Assembly: GCF_031457455.1 (NCBI RefSeq) | Contig: NZ_JAVDWU010000004.1 | Span: 186,001-250,000 of the forward strand | Source of the DNA: Hydrogenophaga palleronii_A | GTDB taxonomy: Bacteria > Pseudomonadota > Gammaproteobacteria > Burkholderiales > Burkholderiaceae_C | Direction: 5' to 3' | DNA length: 64,000 nucleotides | Shown: positions 34,755-44,692 of the stretch, piece by piece | Layout of the letters: the number at the start of each line of letters is the position of its first letter | How positions within the stretch are numbered: position 1 is the first letter of the stretch | Position numbers and translations under genes: made by a program | The notes under the pieces: model-generated | Database searches by the model: none | What the model was told of the DNA's origin: nothing | The model's input: the letters and a program-made list of their open reading frames with translations, nothing else

Positions 34755-36900
34755 TCTGTTTTTGATCCCGCGCCCTCATGCACTGGCCGTGGCCTGCGGC
34801 TTGTGCGTGATGGTCACGGCGCTGCAGGCCCAGTCTGCCGCCGGCAACACCGACACCGCTGGCGCTCTCGCGCCGGTGGTCATCACTGGGCAGGGCAGCT
34901 TCGAGGAGCGCTGGCGCTCGCCGGGGTCGGTGGATGTGGTCGACGGCGAGGAGCTGCGCGCCGGCCAGCTGCAGATCAACCTGTCTGAAGGCTTGGGCCG
35001 GGTGCCGGGGCTGGTGGTGCGCAACCGCCAGAACTACGCCCAGGACCTGCAGATTTCGGTGCGCGGCTTTGGCGCGCGCTCGCCCTTCGGCGTGCGCGGC
35101 GTGCGCCTGTTCGTTGATGGCATTCCGGCCAGTGCGCCCGACGGGCAGGGCCAGGCGGCGAATTTTCCGATTGGCAGTGCCGAACGCATCGAGATCGTGC
35201 GGGGGCCGTATTCGGCGTTGTACGGTGCGTCGGCCGGCGGCGTGATCGCGCTCTACACGCAGGACGGTCAACGGCCCGGCGAGTGGCGCACCGGGTTGGC
35301 GGCAGGGTCCGATGGCCTGTGGCGCTTCTCCAGCCAGCTCACCGGCCAGACCGGTGCCGAAGGCGAGCGCGGCTGGTCGTACACGCTGGACGGCAGTACC
35401 TTCGAAACCGATGGCGCACGCGCGCAATCGGCCGCGTCGCGCAGCACCGGCAACCTCAAGCTCAGCCGCCCGCACGAAGGCGGCCGGACCGTGCTGGTGT
35501 TCAACCGACAGACCAGCCAGGCGCTGGACCCGCTGGGCCTCACGCGCGCCGAGTTCGATGAAGACCCGCAACAGACCAACGCGGCGGCCATCAACTTCAA
35601 CACCCGCAAAAGTGTGTCGCAAAGCCAGCTCGGCCTGGCGTGGGAACAGGCGCTGGGTGGCGGGCACCGCGTCGAACTCATGGGCTACGCCGGCCAGCGC
35701 GCGGTGCGCCAGTTCCAGGCCGTGCCCACCGGCGCGCAGATACCGCCTGGCAGCGCGGGCGGCGTGATCGATCTCGACCGCGACTACAGCGGCTGGAATG
35801 CGCGCTGGCGGCTCGACAAGTCTTATGGCGACGGAACACTCACCGTCACGGCAGGGCTGGCGGGCGACCGGCAGAGCGAAGATCGGCTGGGGTTTGAGAA
35901 CTTCGTTGGCAGCACGCTGGGTGTGCAGGGGCGTCTGCGCCGGGACGAAACCAACCGCGCCAGCACGCTCGATCCCTACGCCCAGGCCGAATGGGCCTCC
36001 CGGGACTGGACCCTCACCGCCGGCCTGCGTCACTCGCGCGTGCGCTTCGAGTCCAGCGACCGCTACATCGGCCCCGGCAACCCGGACGACAGCGGCAGCG
36101 TGCGCTTCAGCGGCACCAGCCCGGTGCTTGGTGTGCGACATGCGCTTTCTGACCAGGTTCAGGCCTTTGCCAGCTTTGGTCGAGGGCTGGAAACGCCCAC
36201 GCTCAACGAGGTGGCGTACCGACCGTCGGGCCTCACCGGACTGAACCAGAACCTGTCGGCCGCCACCAGCCGCAGCGCGGAAGCGGGCTTGCGTGGGCGC
36301 CACGGCTGGGGCGCCTGGAGCGCCACGCTGTTCGACACCCGCACCGAAGACGAAATCGTGGTGCTCACCAACAGCGGCGGCCGCTCCACCTTCCAGAACG
36401 CGGGCCGCACACGCCGGTATGGTCTGGAGCTCGCGGCCGACTTCGCCTGGGGGCCGCTGGTCATCAGCCCGGCCTACACCTGGCTGGACGCGCGCTACCG
36501 CGACGGCTTCCTGGCCTGCGCGGGCACGCCATGCCTGGCGCCCACGTTGCCCGTGGCCGCGGGCAACCAGATGCCCGGTCTCTCAAAACACCAGGCGGCG
36601 GTGCAGGTGCTGTGGGACACCGGCTGGGCCGGCAGCACGGTCACGCTGGACGCGCGTCACACCGGCCGCATGGCCGTGAACGACCGCAACACGGAATTCG
36701 CTGGCGCCAGCACCTTGTTCAACCTGGGCGTGCGTTTTGAGCAGAAGCGGGGTGACTGGACCTGGCGCGAGTTCGTGCGCATCGACAACCTCACCGATCG
36801 CAAGCATGTGGGTTCGGTGATCGTCAATGAAGGCAATGGGCGCTTTTATGAGCCGGGCGCGGGCCGCTCGATCTTTGTCGGGCTGGAACTCGTGAAATAG
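34732..36900 (+). CDS. pqqU: TonB-dependent receptor, PqqU (YncD)-like PQQ importer
   Basis: 722 residues. The start is placed inside the dehydrogenase 3' end (23-base overlap) at the ATG giving MPFGRRSSLFLIP, which begins a signal peptide ending at LQAQSAAG. A plug domain (VVITGQGSFEERWRSPGSVDVVDG) and a beta barrel follow. Segments such as NRQNYAQDLQISVRGFG, VDGIPASAPDGQGQ, FETPTLNE, DDEIVVLTNSGGRST and GSVIVNEGNGRFYEP are very close, from memory, to E. coli YncD, which was shown to take up PQQ and renamed PqqU. With the PQQ enzyme directly upstream, PQQ import is the best hypothesis. Confidence 0.85.
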   Translation: MPFGRRSSLFLIPRPHALAVACGLCVMVTALQAQSAAGNTDTAGALAPVVITGQGSFEERWRSPGSVDVVDGEELRAGQLQINLSEGLGRVPGLVVRNRQNYAQDLQISVRGFGARSPFGVRGVRLFVDGIPASAPDGQGQAANFPIGSAERIEIVRGPYSALYGASAGGVIALYTQDGQRPGEWRTGLAAGSDGLWRFSSQLTGQTGAEGERGWSYTLDGSTFETDGARAQSAASRSTGNLKLSRPHEGGRTVLVFNRQTSQALDPLGLTRAEFDEDPQQTNAAAINFNTRKSVSQSQLGLAWEQALGGGHRVELMGYAGQRAVRQFQAVPTGAQIPPGSAGGVIDLDRDYSGWNARWRLDKSYGDGTLTVTAGLAGDRQSEDRLGFENFVGSTLGVQGRLRRDETNRASTLDPYAQAEWASRDWTLTAGLRHSRVRFESSDRYIGPGNPDDSGSVRFSGTSPVLGVRHALSDQVQAFASFGRGLETPTLNEVAYRPSGLTGLNQNLSAATSRSAEAGLRGRHGWGAWSATLFDTRTEDEIVVLTNSGGRSTFQNAGRTRRYGLELAADFAWGPLVISPAYTWLDARYRDGFLACAGTPCLAPTLPVAAGNQMPGLSKHQAAVQVLWDTGWAGSTVTLDARHTGRMAVNDRNTEFAGASTLFNLGVRFEQKRGDWTWREFVRIDNLTDRKHVGSVIVNEGNGRFYEPGAGRSIFVGLELVK

Positions 36901-36901
36901 A

Positions 36902-36990
36902 GAACACCCCCCGCGTCGCCTTCGGCGCCACCCCCCTGAAGGGGGGCGACACCTGCGGCCCGGCAAAGCCGGTTCCGCGGTGTCTCTGGA
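36902..36990 (+). repeat. Repeat B, copy 5 (after PqqU-like gene)
   Basis: Right after the receptor stop, same orientation. It shows GTCGCCTTCGGCGCC, CCCCCTGAAGGGGG, GGCCCGGCAAAGCCGG and the GGTGTCTCTGG tail, almost a mirror of the copy behind thiD. The palindromes could form stable stem-loops at the mRNA end. Confidence 0.7.
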
Positions 36991-37049
36991 CCTCAAGTCA
37001 TCTCGTGCGTGGGGCCTGTGGGTTGAAGCGCTCGGCAGGTCAGCCGTGC

Positions 37050-37700
37050 CTACACCTTGGCGCGGGCGCGTTGCAGCATGAGTTCGGTGTTGGTCTTGCG
37101 GTCGGCGTTCACCTGCTGCACCGTGGGGCGCTCACCCAGCCGTTTCAGGTAGTCGCGCACCGGCAGATCGGCCAGGTAGTCCCGCCCGTAGATGATCTTG
37201 GTGGTCCCGCTCACCAGTGGCAGGTGCACGGCGGCGGCGCAGTCGGCCAGGGTGAAGCTGTCGCCAGCGATGAAGGGAGAGAACCGGGCCAGCGTGGCGA
37301 AGGCGGTGATGTTCTTCTCCAGTTGCTGGCTCACTTTTTCTTTGGCCGCGTCGCTCACCTTGCCGCCGAAGAAGGCCTCGGGGTAGAGGTTGCGTGCCAC
37401 CAGTTCGAGGTGCAGCTCCAGGTAGCGCACCAGTTCGCGCACCTTGGCTGCAGCAAAGGCGTCGGACGGCATCAGCGGGTTCTGCGGGAAGGCCTGCTCG
37501 ATGTATTCGAGGATCACGGTGGATTCCGACAGCGGGCCGGCGTCGGTCTTGAGGTAGGGCACCTTGCCCAGCGGGCTGGCGGTCTTGTCGGTTTCGCCGA
37601 TCCAGGCGAGTTCTTCTTCAAACGGCACGCCTTTTTCGAGCAGGGCGAGTTTGACCTTGTTGTAGTAGTTGCTGGCGGCGAAGCCACAAAGCTTGAGCAT
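37050..37700 (-). CDS. Glutathione S-transferase family protein
   Basis: 216 residues from ATG giving MLKLCGFAASNYYNKVKLAL, with GGAGA upstream. The thioredoxin-like N-terminal domain contains the SPLGKVPYLKTDAGPLSEST glutathione site (cis-Pro after Val and the ES pair), and the helical C-terminal domain shows PFIAGDSFTLADCAAA, the GST N-capping box. Substrate unknown. It is divergent from the DUF2946 gene. Confidence 0.9.
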   Translation of the reverse strand: MLKLCGFAASNYYNKVKLALLEKGVPFEEELAWIGETDKTASPLGKVPYLKTDAGPLSESTVILEYIEQAFPQNPLMPSDAFAAAKVRELVRYLELHLELVARNLYPEAFFGGKVSDAAKEKVSQQLEKNITAFATLARFSPFIAGDSFTLADCAAAVHLPLVSGTTKIIYGRDYLADLPVRDYLKRLGERPTVQQVNADRKTNTELMLQRARAKV

Positions 37701-37827
37701 GGGTTGTCTCCGGGGGGCTGATGGAAGCAGGTGCTTGGGTTCTGCATCGTATCGGCCCGGCACAGCTTGCGGGGGTCGCGCAGGCAACAGCATCAGCCAG
37801 ATTCTGGCTGCCTGATAAACTGCGCCG

Positions 37828-38211
37828 ATGCCGTACGTTCGCGCTCATCGTCAACTCACCGCCTGGCTGGCCATGCTCGCCATGGTGCTGGGTGCGCTGG
37901 CGCCCACCGTGGCGCAGGCGGTCGTGGCGTCTTCGGACCGCGACGGCTGGGTGCAGGTGTGCAGCGTCAGCGGCATGGTGTGGGTCCAGATCGACGCCGA
38001 CCCGGCCCAAGGTGAGAGCCCCATGTCCGCCAGCAGCATGGACTGCCCCTGGTGCAGCGTGCACGGTGGTGCAGCCGGGTTGCCACCGGTGTTGGCCAGC
38101 ACCGGGCCATTGCAACAGCAGGCCGAACCGCTCCCCGTCTATTTCCGCACCGCCGCTCTGCGCGGCACCTGGGCCTCTGGCCTGGCCCGCGCGCCTCCAC
38201 TCGCCGCCTGA
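37828..38211 (+). CDS. DUF2946 family small exported protein
   Basis: 127 residues. One N-terminal hydrophobic helix or signal (TAWLAMLAMVLGALAPTVAQA) precedes a short domain with MDCPWCSVHGG, the conserved C-P-W-C motif of DUF2946. Function is not established; in Comamonadaceae these genes are found with copper proteins, as here. It probably starts a run with the SCO remnant and PCuAC genes. Confidence 0.85.
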   Translation: MPYVRAHRQLTAWLAMLAMVLGALAPTVAQAVVASSDRDGWVQVCSVSGMVWVQIDADPAQGESPMSASSMDCPWCSVHGGAAGLPPVLASTGPLQQQAEPLPVYFRTAALRGTWASGLARAPPLAA

Positions 38212-38276
38212 ACTCACCACGGTTGCACACCCCGTTCGTGGGTGCTGCGTGTGTTCCCTGATGTTCGGGAGGCCCC

Positions 38277-38639
38277 ATGCCTCGTTTTCCCGTTTCTTGT
38301 GCGGGCGTGCCCGCCGATCCCTTGCGCCGCGCGGCCACCTTGTGGCTGGGCGGGCTGGCCCTTGGCGTGACTGGCCTGCTGGCGGGCTGTGATCAGCCTT
38401 CGCCAGGCGCGACCTCCCCGGTGTTCAAGGGCATCGACATCACCAGCGCCACCTACGGGCGCGAGTTCGCGTTGACCGATTTCAACGGCCAGCCACGTAC
38501 CCTGGCCGACAACCGCGGCCAGGTGGTGATCTACCTGTTCGACCGCGACGGCCGACTCCGTGTGGCCCTGCGCCATGAACAGACGGTCGACGACTACACG
38601 GCCGACATCCGGCGGCTGCTGGCCGAAAAGCCGGTCTGA
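38277..38639 (+). CDS. Internally deleted SCO1/SenC protein, copper site missing
   Basis: 120 residues where SCO proteins have about 200. The N terminus is normal: a lipoprotein-type signal with LLAGCDQ, then FKGIDITSATYGREFALTDFN. The C terminus is also normal: YLFDRDGRLRVALRHEQTV and the final helix. Between them, at about 38521-38532, RGQVV runs straight into IYLFD, so the thioredoxin core with the CxxxC copper ligands (normally FFGYTQCPDVCP) and the distal His region is gone. The frame is intact. It sits between DUF2946 and PCuAC with GGAGG before the ATG. It is either a recent in-frame deletion or an assembly error; copper delivery by this copy is unlikely. Confidence 0.85.
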   Translation: MPRFPVSCAGVPADPLRRAATLWLGGLALGVTGLLAGCDQPSPGATSPVFKGIDITSATYGREFALTDFNGQPRTLADNRGQVVIYLFDRDGRLRVALRHEQTVDDYTADIRRLLAEKPV

Positions 38640-38681
38640 AGGTTCTTTTTCCCCTTTCAACGTTTCTCAACAGGAGTTCCC

Positions 38682-39155
38682 ATGAAAAAACTGCTTATCG
38701 CTTCGTTGCTCGCCGTCACCGCCGGTGCCTGGGCACAAACCACCGTCAAGGTCGAAGACGCCTGGGTGCGCGGCACCGTGGCCACGCAAAAGGCCTCGGG
38801 CGCCTTCATGCGCCTCACGCCTTCGGCCAACGCCCGTCTGGTGGCGGTCGAATCGCCCGTCGCCGGCGTGGTGGAAATCCACGAAATGGCGATGGAAAAC
38901 GATGTCATGAAAATGCGCCAGGTGCCCGGGCTGGACCTGGCGGCCGGTCGCACCACGGAGCTCAAGCCTGGCGGCTTTCACGTCATGCTGATGGACCTGA
39001 AGCAGCCACTCAAGAGCGGCGAGAGCGTGCCCCTCACGCTGATCTTTGAAGACGCCGCCAAGCAGCGCTTCACACAGGAGATCAAGGCGCCCGTGACCGC
39101 GCTGGGCAGCAAGTCGGCCATGCCCATGAAGCCCGGCATGGATCACAAGCACTGA
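38682..39155 (+). CDS. Periplasmic copper chaperone PCuAC
   Basis: 157 residues. The signal peptide LLIASLLAVTAGAWA is cleaved before QTTVKV. The copper-binding pattern of histidines and methionines is visible: VVEIHEMAMENDVMKMRQV, then GGFHVMLMDL. C-terminal MPMKPGMDHKH adds further potential ligands. It delivers copper to the CuA site of cytochrome oxidase, usually together with a SCO protein, which here is defective. AGGAG precedes the ATG. Confidence 0.93.
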   Translation: MKKLLIASLLAVTAGAWAQTTVKVEDAWVRGTVATQKASGAFMRLTPSANARLVAVESPVAGVVEIHEMAMENDVMKMRQVPGLDLAAGRTTELKPGGFHVMLMDLKQPLKSGESVPLTLIFEDAAKQRFTQEIKAPVTALGSKSAMPMKPGMDHKH

Positions 39156-39304
39156 GCCTCGACGGCCAGCGCCGACACGCCTTCGCCCTGGCTGCGCTTT
39201 GCTACGCAGCCATGTTGTGCGGTGCGTCGGCCCTTGTACACACCTGAAACCAGCGCCGTCGTTGGCGGGGCTTCTTTCGCCTGTTCCTTTCTGGAATCGA
39301 GACC

Positions 39305-40717
39305 GTGATTTCTTCTTCCCCCGCGGATGCGCCTGGGTCCGTTGTTCCGCCCAGATCTTCAAGCTTTCATGCCACGGCCTGGCGCTGGCATTTTTATGCA
39401 GGCCTCTACGTGGTGCCGTTCCTTCTCATGCTGGCCATCACCGGCGCGGTCATGGTGTTTTTCACCGGATTTCAGACCCGCCTGGGCTTGCCGGTGAATG
39501 TGGCACTACAGGACGCGGTGCTGCCGGTGAGCGAACAGGCGCAAGCCGCGCTGACCCGGTTTCCAGAGGCCACGCTCGCCACCTACACCGCGCCCAAAAC
39601 ACCTGAGCTGGCCAGCTGGTTCGAGCTGAAGCACGACGGCGCCACCCACGCCGTGGCGGTCAACCCCTTCACAGCCGAAGTGATGAAGGTGGTGGACAAG
39701 GACAACACCGTCTTCGCCTGGGCCGAGGCCATTCACGGCACGCTGCTGCTCGGTCCGGTGGGCGACGCACTGATCGAGATCGCAGCCGGCCTGGGCATTG
39801 TGTTGCTGGTCACCGGCGTCTACATGTGGTGGCCGCGTGGTGGCACCCCCTTTGCACAGGTGCTGGTGCCGAACCTGCGTGCGCGCGGTCGCCTGTGGTG
39901 GCGCTCGCTGCACGCCAGCCTGGGTTTCTGGCTGAGCGCCGTGCTGTTGACCTTCCTGATCACCGGCATGGCCTGGACCGGCGTGTGGGGCGCGAAGTTG
40001 GTGCAACCCTGGAACACCTTCCCGACCACCAAGTGGTCCGACATTCCGCTGTCTGAGGCGACCCACGCCACGCTCAACAGCGCGGGCCAGCACGAGGTGC
40101 CGTGGGGGCTGGAACAGACGCCGCTGCCTGCTTCAGGGTCGATGCAGGGCACACCTGGCGTGCCCGCGGGCCATGCGGTGACCATCGACACGGTGGCCCA
40201 ACTGGCCAGGCAGCTCGGGTTCAAGGGACAGCACCACATCAGCTGGCCACAAGACGATACCGGTGTGTTCTCCATTTCGGCCGACAGCATGAGCGGCGAC
40301 CTCACCGACCCCACCCAGGACCGCACCGTGCATGTGGACCGTTATACCGGTCGCGTGCTGGCCGAAGCCGCCTTCGAGGAATACAGCGCGGTGGCCCAGT
40401 TCATGGCGGTGGCCACCGCCTTCCACCAGGGTGACCTGGGCCTGTGGAACGCCTGGCTGAACCTGTTGTTCTGCGCTGGCGTGGTCTTTCTGTGCATCAG
40501 CGGAATGGTGATGTGGTGGAAGCGGCGCCCTGCAGGCACGGCCCACCTGTTTGCTCCGCCGCTCCCCGCGAACGCGGCGCGCTGGAAAACCGGCGTTGTG
40601 CTGTTGTGCGTGACGGGCGTGCTGTTTCCTCTCACGGGCGTGGCGCTGTTGGTCGTATGGTTGCTGGACGCGTTGTTGATGTCTCGCTGGTCCACGCTGA
40701 AGGCGGCACTGAACTGA
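39305..40717 (+). CDS. PepSY-associated transmembrane protein
   Basis: 470 residues, GTG start. Transmembrane helices are at about residues 28-50 (LYVVPFLLMLAITGAVMVFF), 155-175 (GLGIVLLVTGVYMWWPRGG), 210-230 (LSAVLLTFLITGMAWTGVWG), 380-400 and 435-460. The PepSY domain includes HAVAVNPFTAEVMKVVD and later VHVDRYTGRVLAEAAFEEYS. Related proteins act in metal or haem-linked electron transfer (for example ferric reductases next to TonB receptors). The copper context suggests a role in metal reduction or oxidase assembly, but this is inference. Confidence 0.88.
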   Translation: MISSSPADAPGSVVPPRSSSFHATAWRWHFYAGLYVVPFLLMLAITGAVMVFFTGFQTRLGLPVNVALQDAVLPVSEQAQAALTRFPEATLATYTAPKTPELASWFELKHDGATHAVAVNPFTAEVMKVVDKDNTVFAWAEAIHGTLLLGPVGDALIEIAAGLGIVLLVTGVYMWWPRGGTPFAQVLVPNLRARGRLWWRSLHASLGFWLSAVLLTFLITGMAWTGVWGAKLVQPWNTFPTTKWSDIPLSEATHATLNSAGQHEVPWGLEQTPLPASGSMQGTPGVPAGHAVTIDTVAQLARQLGFKGQHHISWPQDDTGVFSISADSMSGDLTDPTQDRTVHVDRYTGRVLAEAAFEEYSAVAQFMAVATAFHQGDLGLWNAWLNLLFCAGVVFLCISGMVMWWKRRPAGTAHLFAPPLPANAARWKTGVVLLCVTGVLFPLTGVALLVVWLLDALLMSRWSTLKAALN

Positions 40718-40831
40718 GGGACGTCGGCAGGCGTTTCCGCACACCACCGCCCGTCTGCATTTCACGGCTACGATGCCAGCTGTGCCAGTGCCACCGACGG
40801 CGGTGTGACGTGGCATGCCGGAGACAACAAC

Positions 40832-43318
40832 ATGAAATGGTTTCGACGCATCGGGCTGGGCGCCCTGAGTCTGCTGGTGGCGCTGGCCGCGGCGCTGGGT
40901 GTGTATGTGTATCGCGCACTGCCGGTCATGGACGGTGAGTTGGCCGCTCCCGGCCTCAGCCAGCCGGTGCAGTTGTCGCGCGACGACGCCGATGTGACCC
41001 ACATCGAAGCCACCAGCGAACGCGACGCCTGGTTTGCGCTGGGCTATGTGCACGCGCAGGAGCGTGGCTGGCAACTGGAATTCAACCGCCGTGTGATGCA
41101 CGGTCAGTTGTCCGAGATCCTGGGCGAAGCCACGCTGGAGACCGACAAGCTGCTGCGCACCCTGGGTGTGCTGGAAGCAGCGAACCGGCAACTGGCGGCT
41201 TTGCCGCCCGATGCGCAGCGGGCGGTGCAGGCTTATGCCGATGGCATCAACGCGTTTTACGCCACCAGCACACAGGCCTTGCCGCCGGAGTTCCATGTGC
41301 TGGGCACGCGCCCGGGTGGCGAATCCGGCGTGGCCTGGACGGCGGCTGACAGCGTGGGCTGGGCCATCATGATGGCGCTGGACCTGGGCGGCAACATGGG
41401 CAACGAATTCACGCGCCTGAGCGCCTTGCAGGTGCTCGACACCGAGGCTCTCTGGCAATTCCTGCCACCGTACCCCGGCGAACGCCCGGTGGCCCGCGCC
41501 GATCTGGCCCGTCTGTACGCCGAATTGGGCGTGTACCGCGCACCCACCACCCAGTCGCTGGCACCGGCCGAGCCATTGCCCCAGCCGCCGGGCAGCCTGC
41601 TGACCGCTGCCATGCAGAGCGACCTGGCCGCCTGGGCCAACGACTTCAGCAACAACCTGGGCACGGTCGACGGCAAGGGCAGCAACAACTGGGTGATTGC
41701 CGGCGAACGCACGGTCAGTGGCAAGCCCATCGTCGCCAACGACCCCCACCTCTCGCTCAGCGCACCGGCCATCTGGTACTTCGCGCGCCTGAAAGCGCCC
41801 GGCCTGGACGTGGCCGGCGCCAGCGTGCCCGGCCTGCCTTTCATCCTGCTGGGCCGCACACGCCACGTGGCCTGGGGCTTCACCAACACCGCGCCCGATG
41901 TGCAAGACCTCTACATCGAGCGCATCGATCCCGCGAACCCTGCGCGCTACCAGACGCCCGACGGTTGGGCCGACTTCACCACGCGCCAGGAAACCATCCG
42001 CGTCAAGGGCCAGCCCGATGTGGTGCACACCGTGCGCCACACCCGCCACGGCCCGGTGGTGAGCGACGCACAGGCCTCGCACCAGGCCTTGATCGACACC
42101 AGCCGCTATGTGTTGTCCCTGCGCTGGACCGCGCTGGACACCGATAACCGGGCCGTCGTGGCCGGCGTTCGCAGCAACCGCGCGCAGTCGGTGGCCGAGC
42201 TGATGGCCGCCTACGAAGATTTTCACGCGCCCATGCAGAACGTGGTCATGGCCGACACGGCTGGTCAGGTGGCCTTCAAAGCCACCGGCCGCGTGCCGCT
42301 GCGCCACCCCGACAACGACATCATGGGCGTGGCGCCTTCCCCCGGCTGGGACGCCCGCTACGACTGGCAAGGCTGGCTGCCCTACGCCGACACGCCCGAG
42401 GTCGACCACGCCACCATCACCGCCGCTGGCTGGTGGTCCACCGCCAACCAGCGCGTGCATGACGCCGACTACCCCCACTTCATCACCCAGGACTGGGAAA
42501 TTCCGTACCGCAAGGACCGCATCGATGCCTTGATCGCCGCTCGCGGGCAGCACGATCTGGCATCACAAAGCGCCATCCACGCCGATGTGGTGTCCGAGTC
42601 CGCACGGGTGCTGCTGCCGCACCTGCTGGGTGCGCCGGTCGGCCATCCGCTGGCCGATGCCGCGCAGTCGGCGCTCACCACCTTCAACGGCGAACTGCGT
42701 GCCGACAGCGCCGGCGCGCTCATCTTTGCCGTGTGGACCGACGAGTTCACCCGCGGCGTCATCGGCGGCCGGCTGGGCGAGGAACGCCTCATGGGCATGT
42801 ACGGCCGGCGCGTGTTCCGGCCCGCCATTGAAGGCATCCTGGCGCGCAACGACACCGCCTGGTGCGGTGCCGCCGGCTGCGCCGTGGCCAGTGGTCAGGC
42901 ACTGGAACGCTCGCTGACCCGCATCGCTACCTGGCAGGGCAATGACGTGTCAGCCTGGCAATGGGGCAAGGCCCATCCCGCGCTGTCTGCCCACAAACCC
43001 TTCAGCAACGTGGGGCCGCTGGCCAAGGTGTTCGACGTGCGCGTGCCCACGGGTGGCGACCGTTTCACCGTCAACATGGGCCACTTCCACGCAAACCACG
43101 CCAAAGAACCCTTCGCCAACCGCCACGGCCCGTCGCTGCGTGCGCTGTACGACCTGGGCGATCTGGAGAACTCGCGCTTCATCTACCAGACGGGGCAGAG
43201 CGGCCTGGTGTTTTCTGAGCGCTACAGAGACATGAGTGCGGAATGGGCAGCGGTGCAGTACCGGCCCTTGCGCATGGACCCGCCGGCGTTCAGTCATCGG
43301 TTGACGCTCAGGCCCTGA
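40832..43318 (+). CDS. Penicillin acylase family (Ntn) hydrolase
   Basis: 828 residues from ATG giving MKWFRRIGLGALSLL, with GGAGA 13 bases upstream. It has a signal/anchor helix, an alpha-chain region (DAWFALGYVHAQERGWQLEF), then the autoprocessing site where Ser284 in GKGSNNWVIAG becomes the N-terminal nucleophile of the beta chain. NDPHLSLSAPAIWY and GRTRHVAWGFTNTAPDVQDLY are further family motifs. Substrates in the family range from beta-lactams to N-acyl-homoserine lactones; none can be assigned here. Confidence 0.9.
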   Translation: MKWFRRIGLGALSLLVALAAALGVYVYRALPVMDGELAAPGLSQPVQLSRDDADVTHIEATSERDAWFALGYVHAQERGWQLEFNRRVMHGQLSEILGEATLETDKLLRTLGVLEAANRQLAALPPDAQRAVQAYADGINAFYATSTQALPPEFHVLGTRPGGESGVAWTAADSVGWAIMMALDLGGNMGNEFTRLSALQVLDTEALWQFLPPYPGERPVARADLARLYAELGVYRAPTTQSLAPAEPLPQPPGSLLTAAMQSDLAAWANDFSNNLGTVDGKGSNNWVIAGERTVSGKPIVANDPHLSLSAPAIWYFARLKAPGLDVAGASVPGLPFILLGRTRHVAWGFTNTAPDVQDLYIERIDPANPARYQTPDGWADFTTRQETIRVKGQPDVVHTVRHTRHGPVVSDAQASHQALIDTSRYVLSLRWTALDTDNRAVVAGVRSNRAQSVAELMAAYEDFHAPMQNVVMADTAGQVAFKATGRVPLRHPDNDIMGVAPSPGWDARYDWQGWLPYADTPEVDHATITAAGWWSTANQRVHDADYPHFITQDWEIPYRKDRIDALIAARGQHDLASQSAIHADVVSESARVLLPHLLGAPVGHPLADAAQSALTTFNGELRADSAGALIFAVWTDEFTRGVIGGRLGEERLMGMYGRRVFRPAIEGILARNDTAWCGAAGCAVASGQALERSLTRIATWQGNDVSAWQWGKAHPALSAHKPFSNVGPLAKVFDVRVPTGGDRFTVNMGHFHANHAKEPFANRHGPSLRALYDLGDLENSRFIYQTGQSGLVFSERYRDMSAEWAAVQYRPLRMDPPAFSHRLTLRP

Positions 43319-43365
43319 GCTGCGCCCGTCGCATCGGCATGGGAAAAGCGGGCAGGGGAGACCCC

Positions 43366-44493
<1,128 letters not shown>

Positions 44494-44523
44494 GGTGAAA
44501 CCCGGGTTTCCGAACGGTGGGGC

Positions 44524-44553
44524 TCTCATTGTAGATAACTACAATTCTCATTT
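44524..44553. promoter_or_regulatory. Fur-like box overlapping a perfect palindrome
   Basis: On the minus strand the site reads AAATGAGAATTGTAGTTATC; the AATGAGAAT half matches classic Fur boxes. The overlapping ATTGTAG-ATAA-CTACAAT (44528-44545) is a perfect seven-base-arm palindrome. It lies 31 bases upstream of fbpC and 140 bases upstream of the permease gene, suited to iron control of both. Confidence 0.6.
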
Positions 44554-44692
44554 GTGTTGACGTGGGTCAATGGAACCGGGGCAGAGCAGGGCCTGGTCGC
44601 CGTGCCATGATGCGTTCCCCGGCCCACCCAGGCGCAGCTTCGCGCCCGGCGACGGGTCTTCCTCCGTACTTTCCATTCATTCCACCTAGCCC

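Noticed and set aside
40133..42553. 806-codon open frame opposite the PepSY and penicillin acylase genes
   Set aside because: It spans two well-supported genes on the other strand and is rich in Gly, His, Arg and Val, as expected of an antisense reading of GC-rich DNA.
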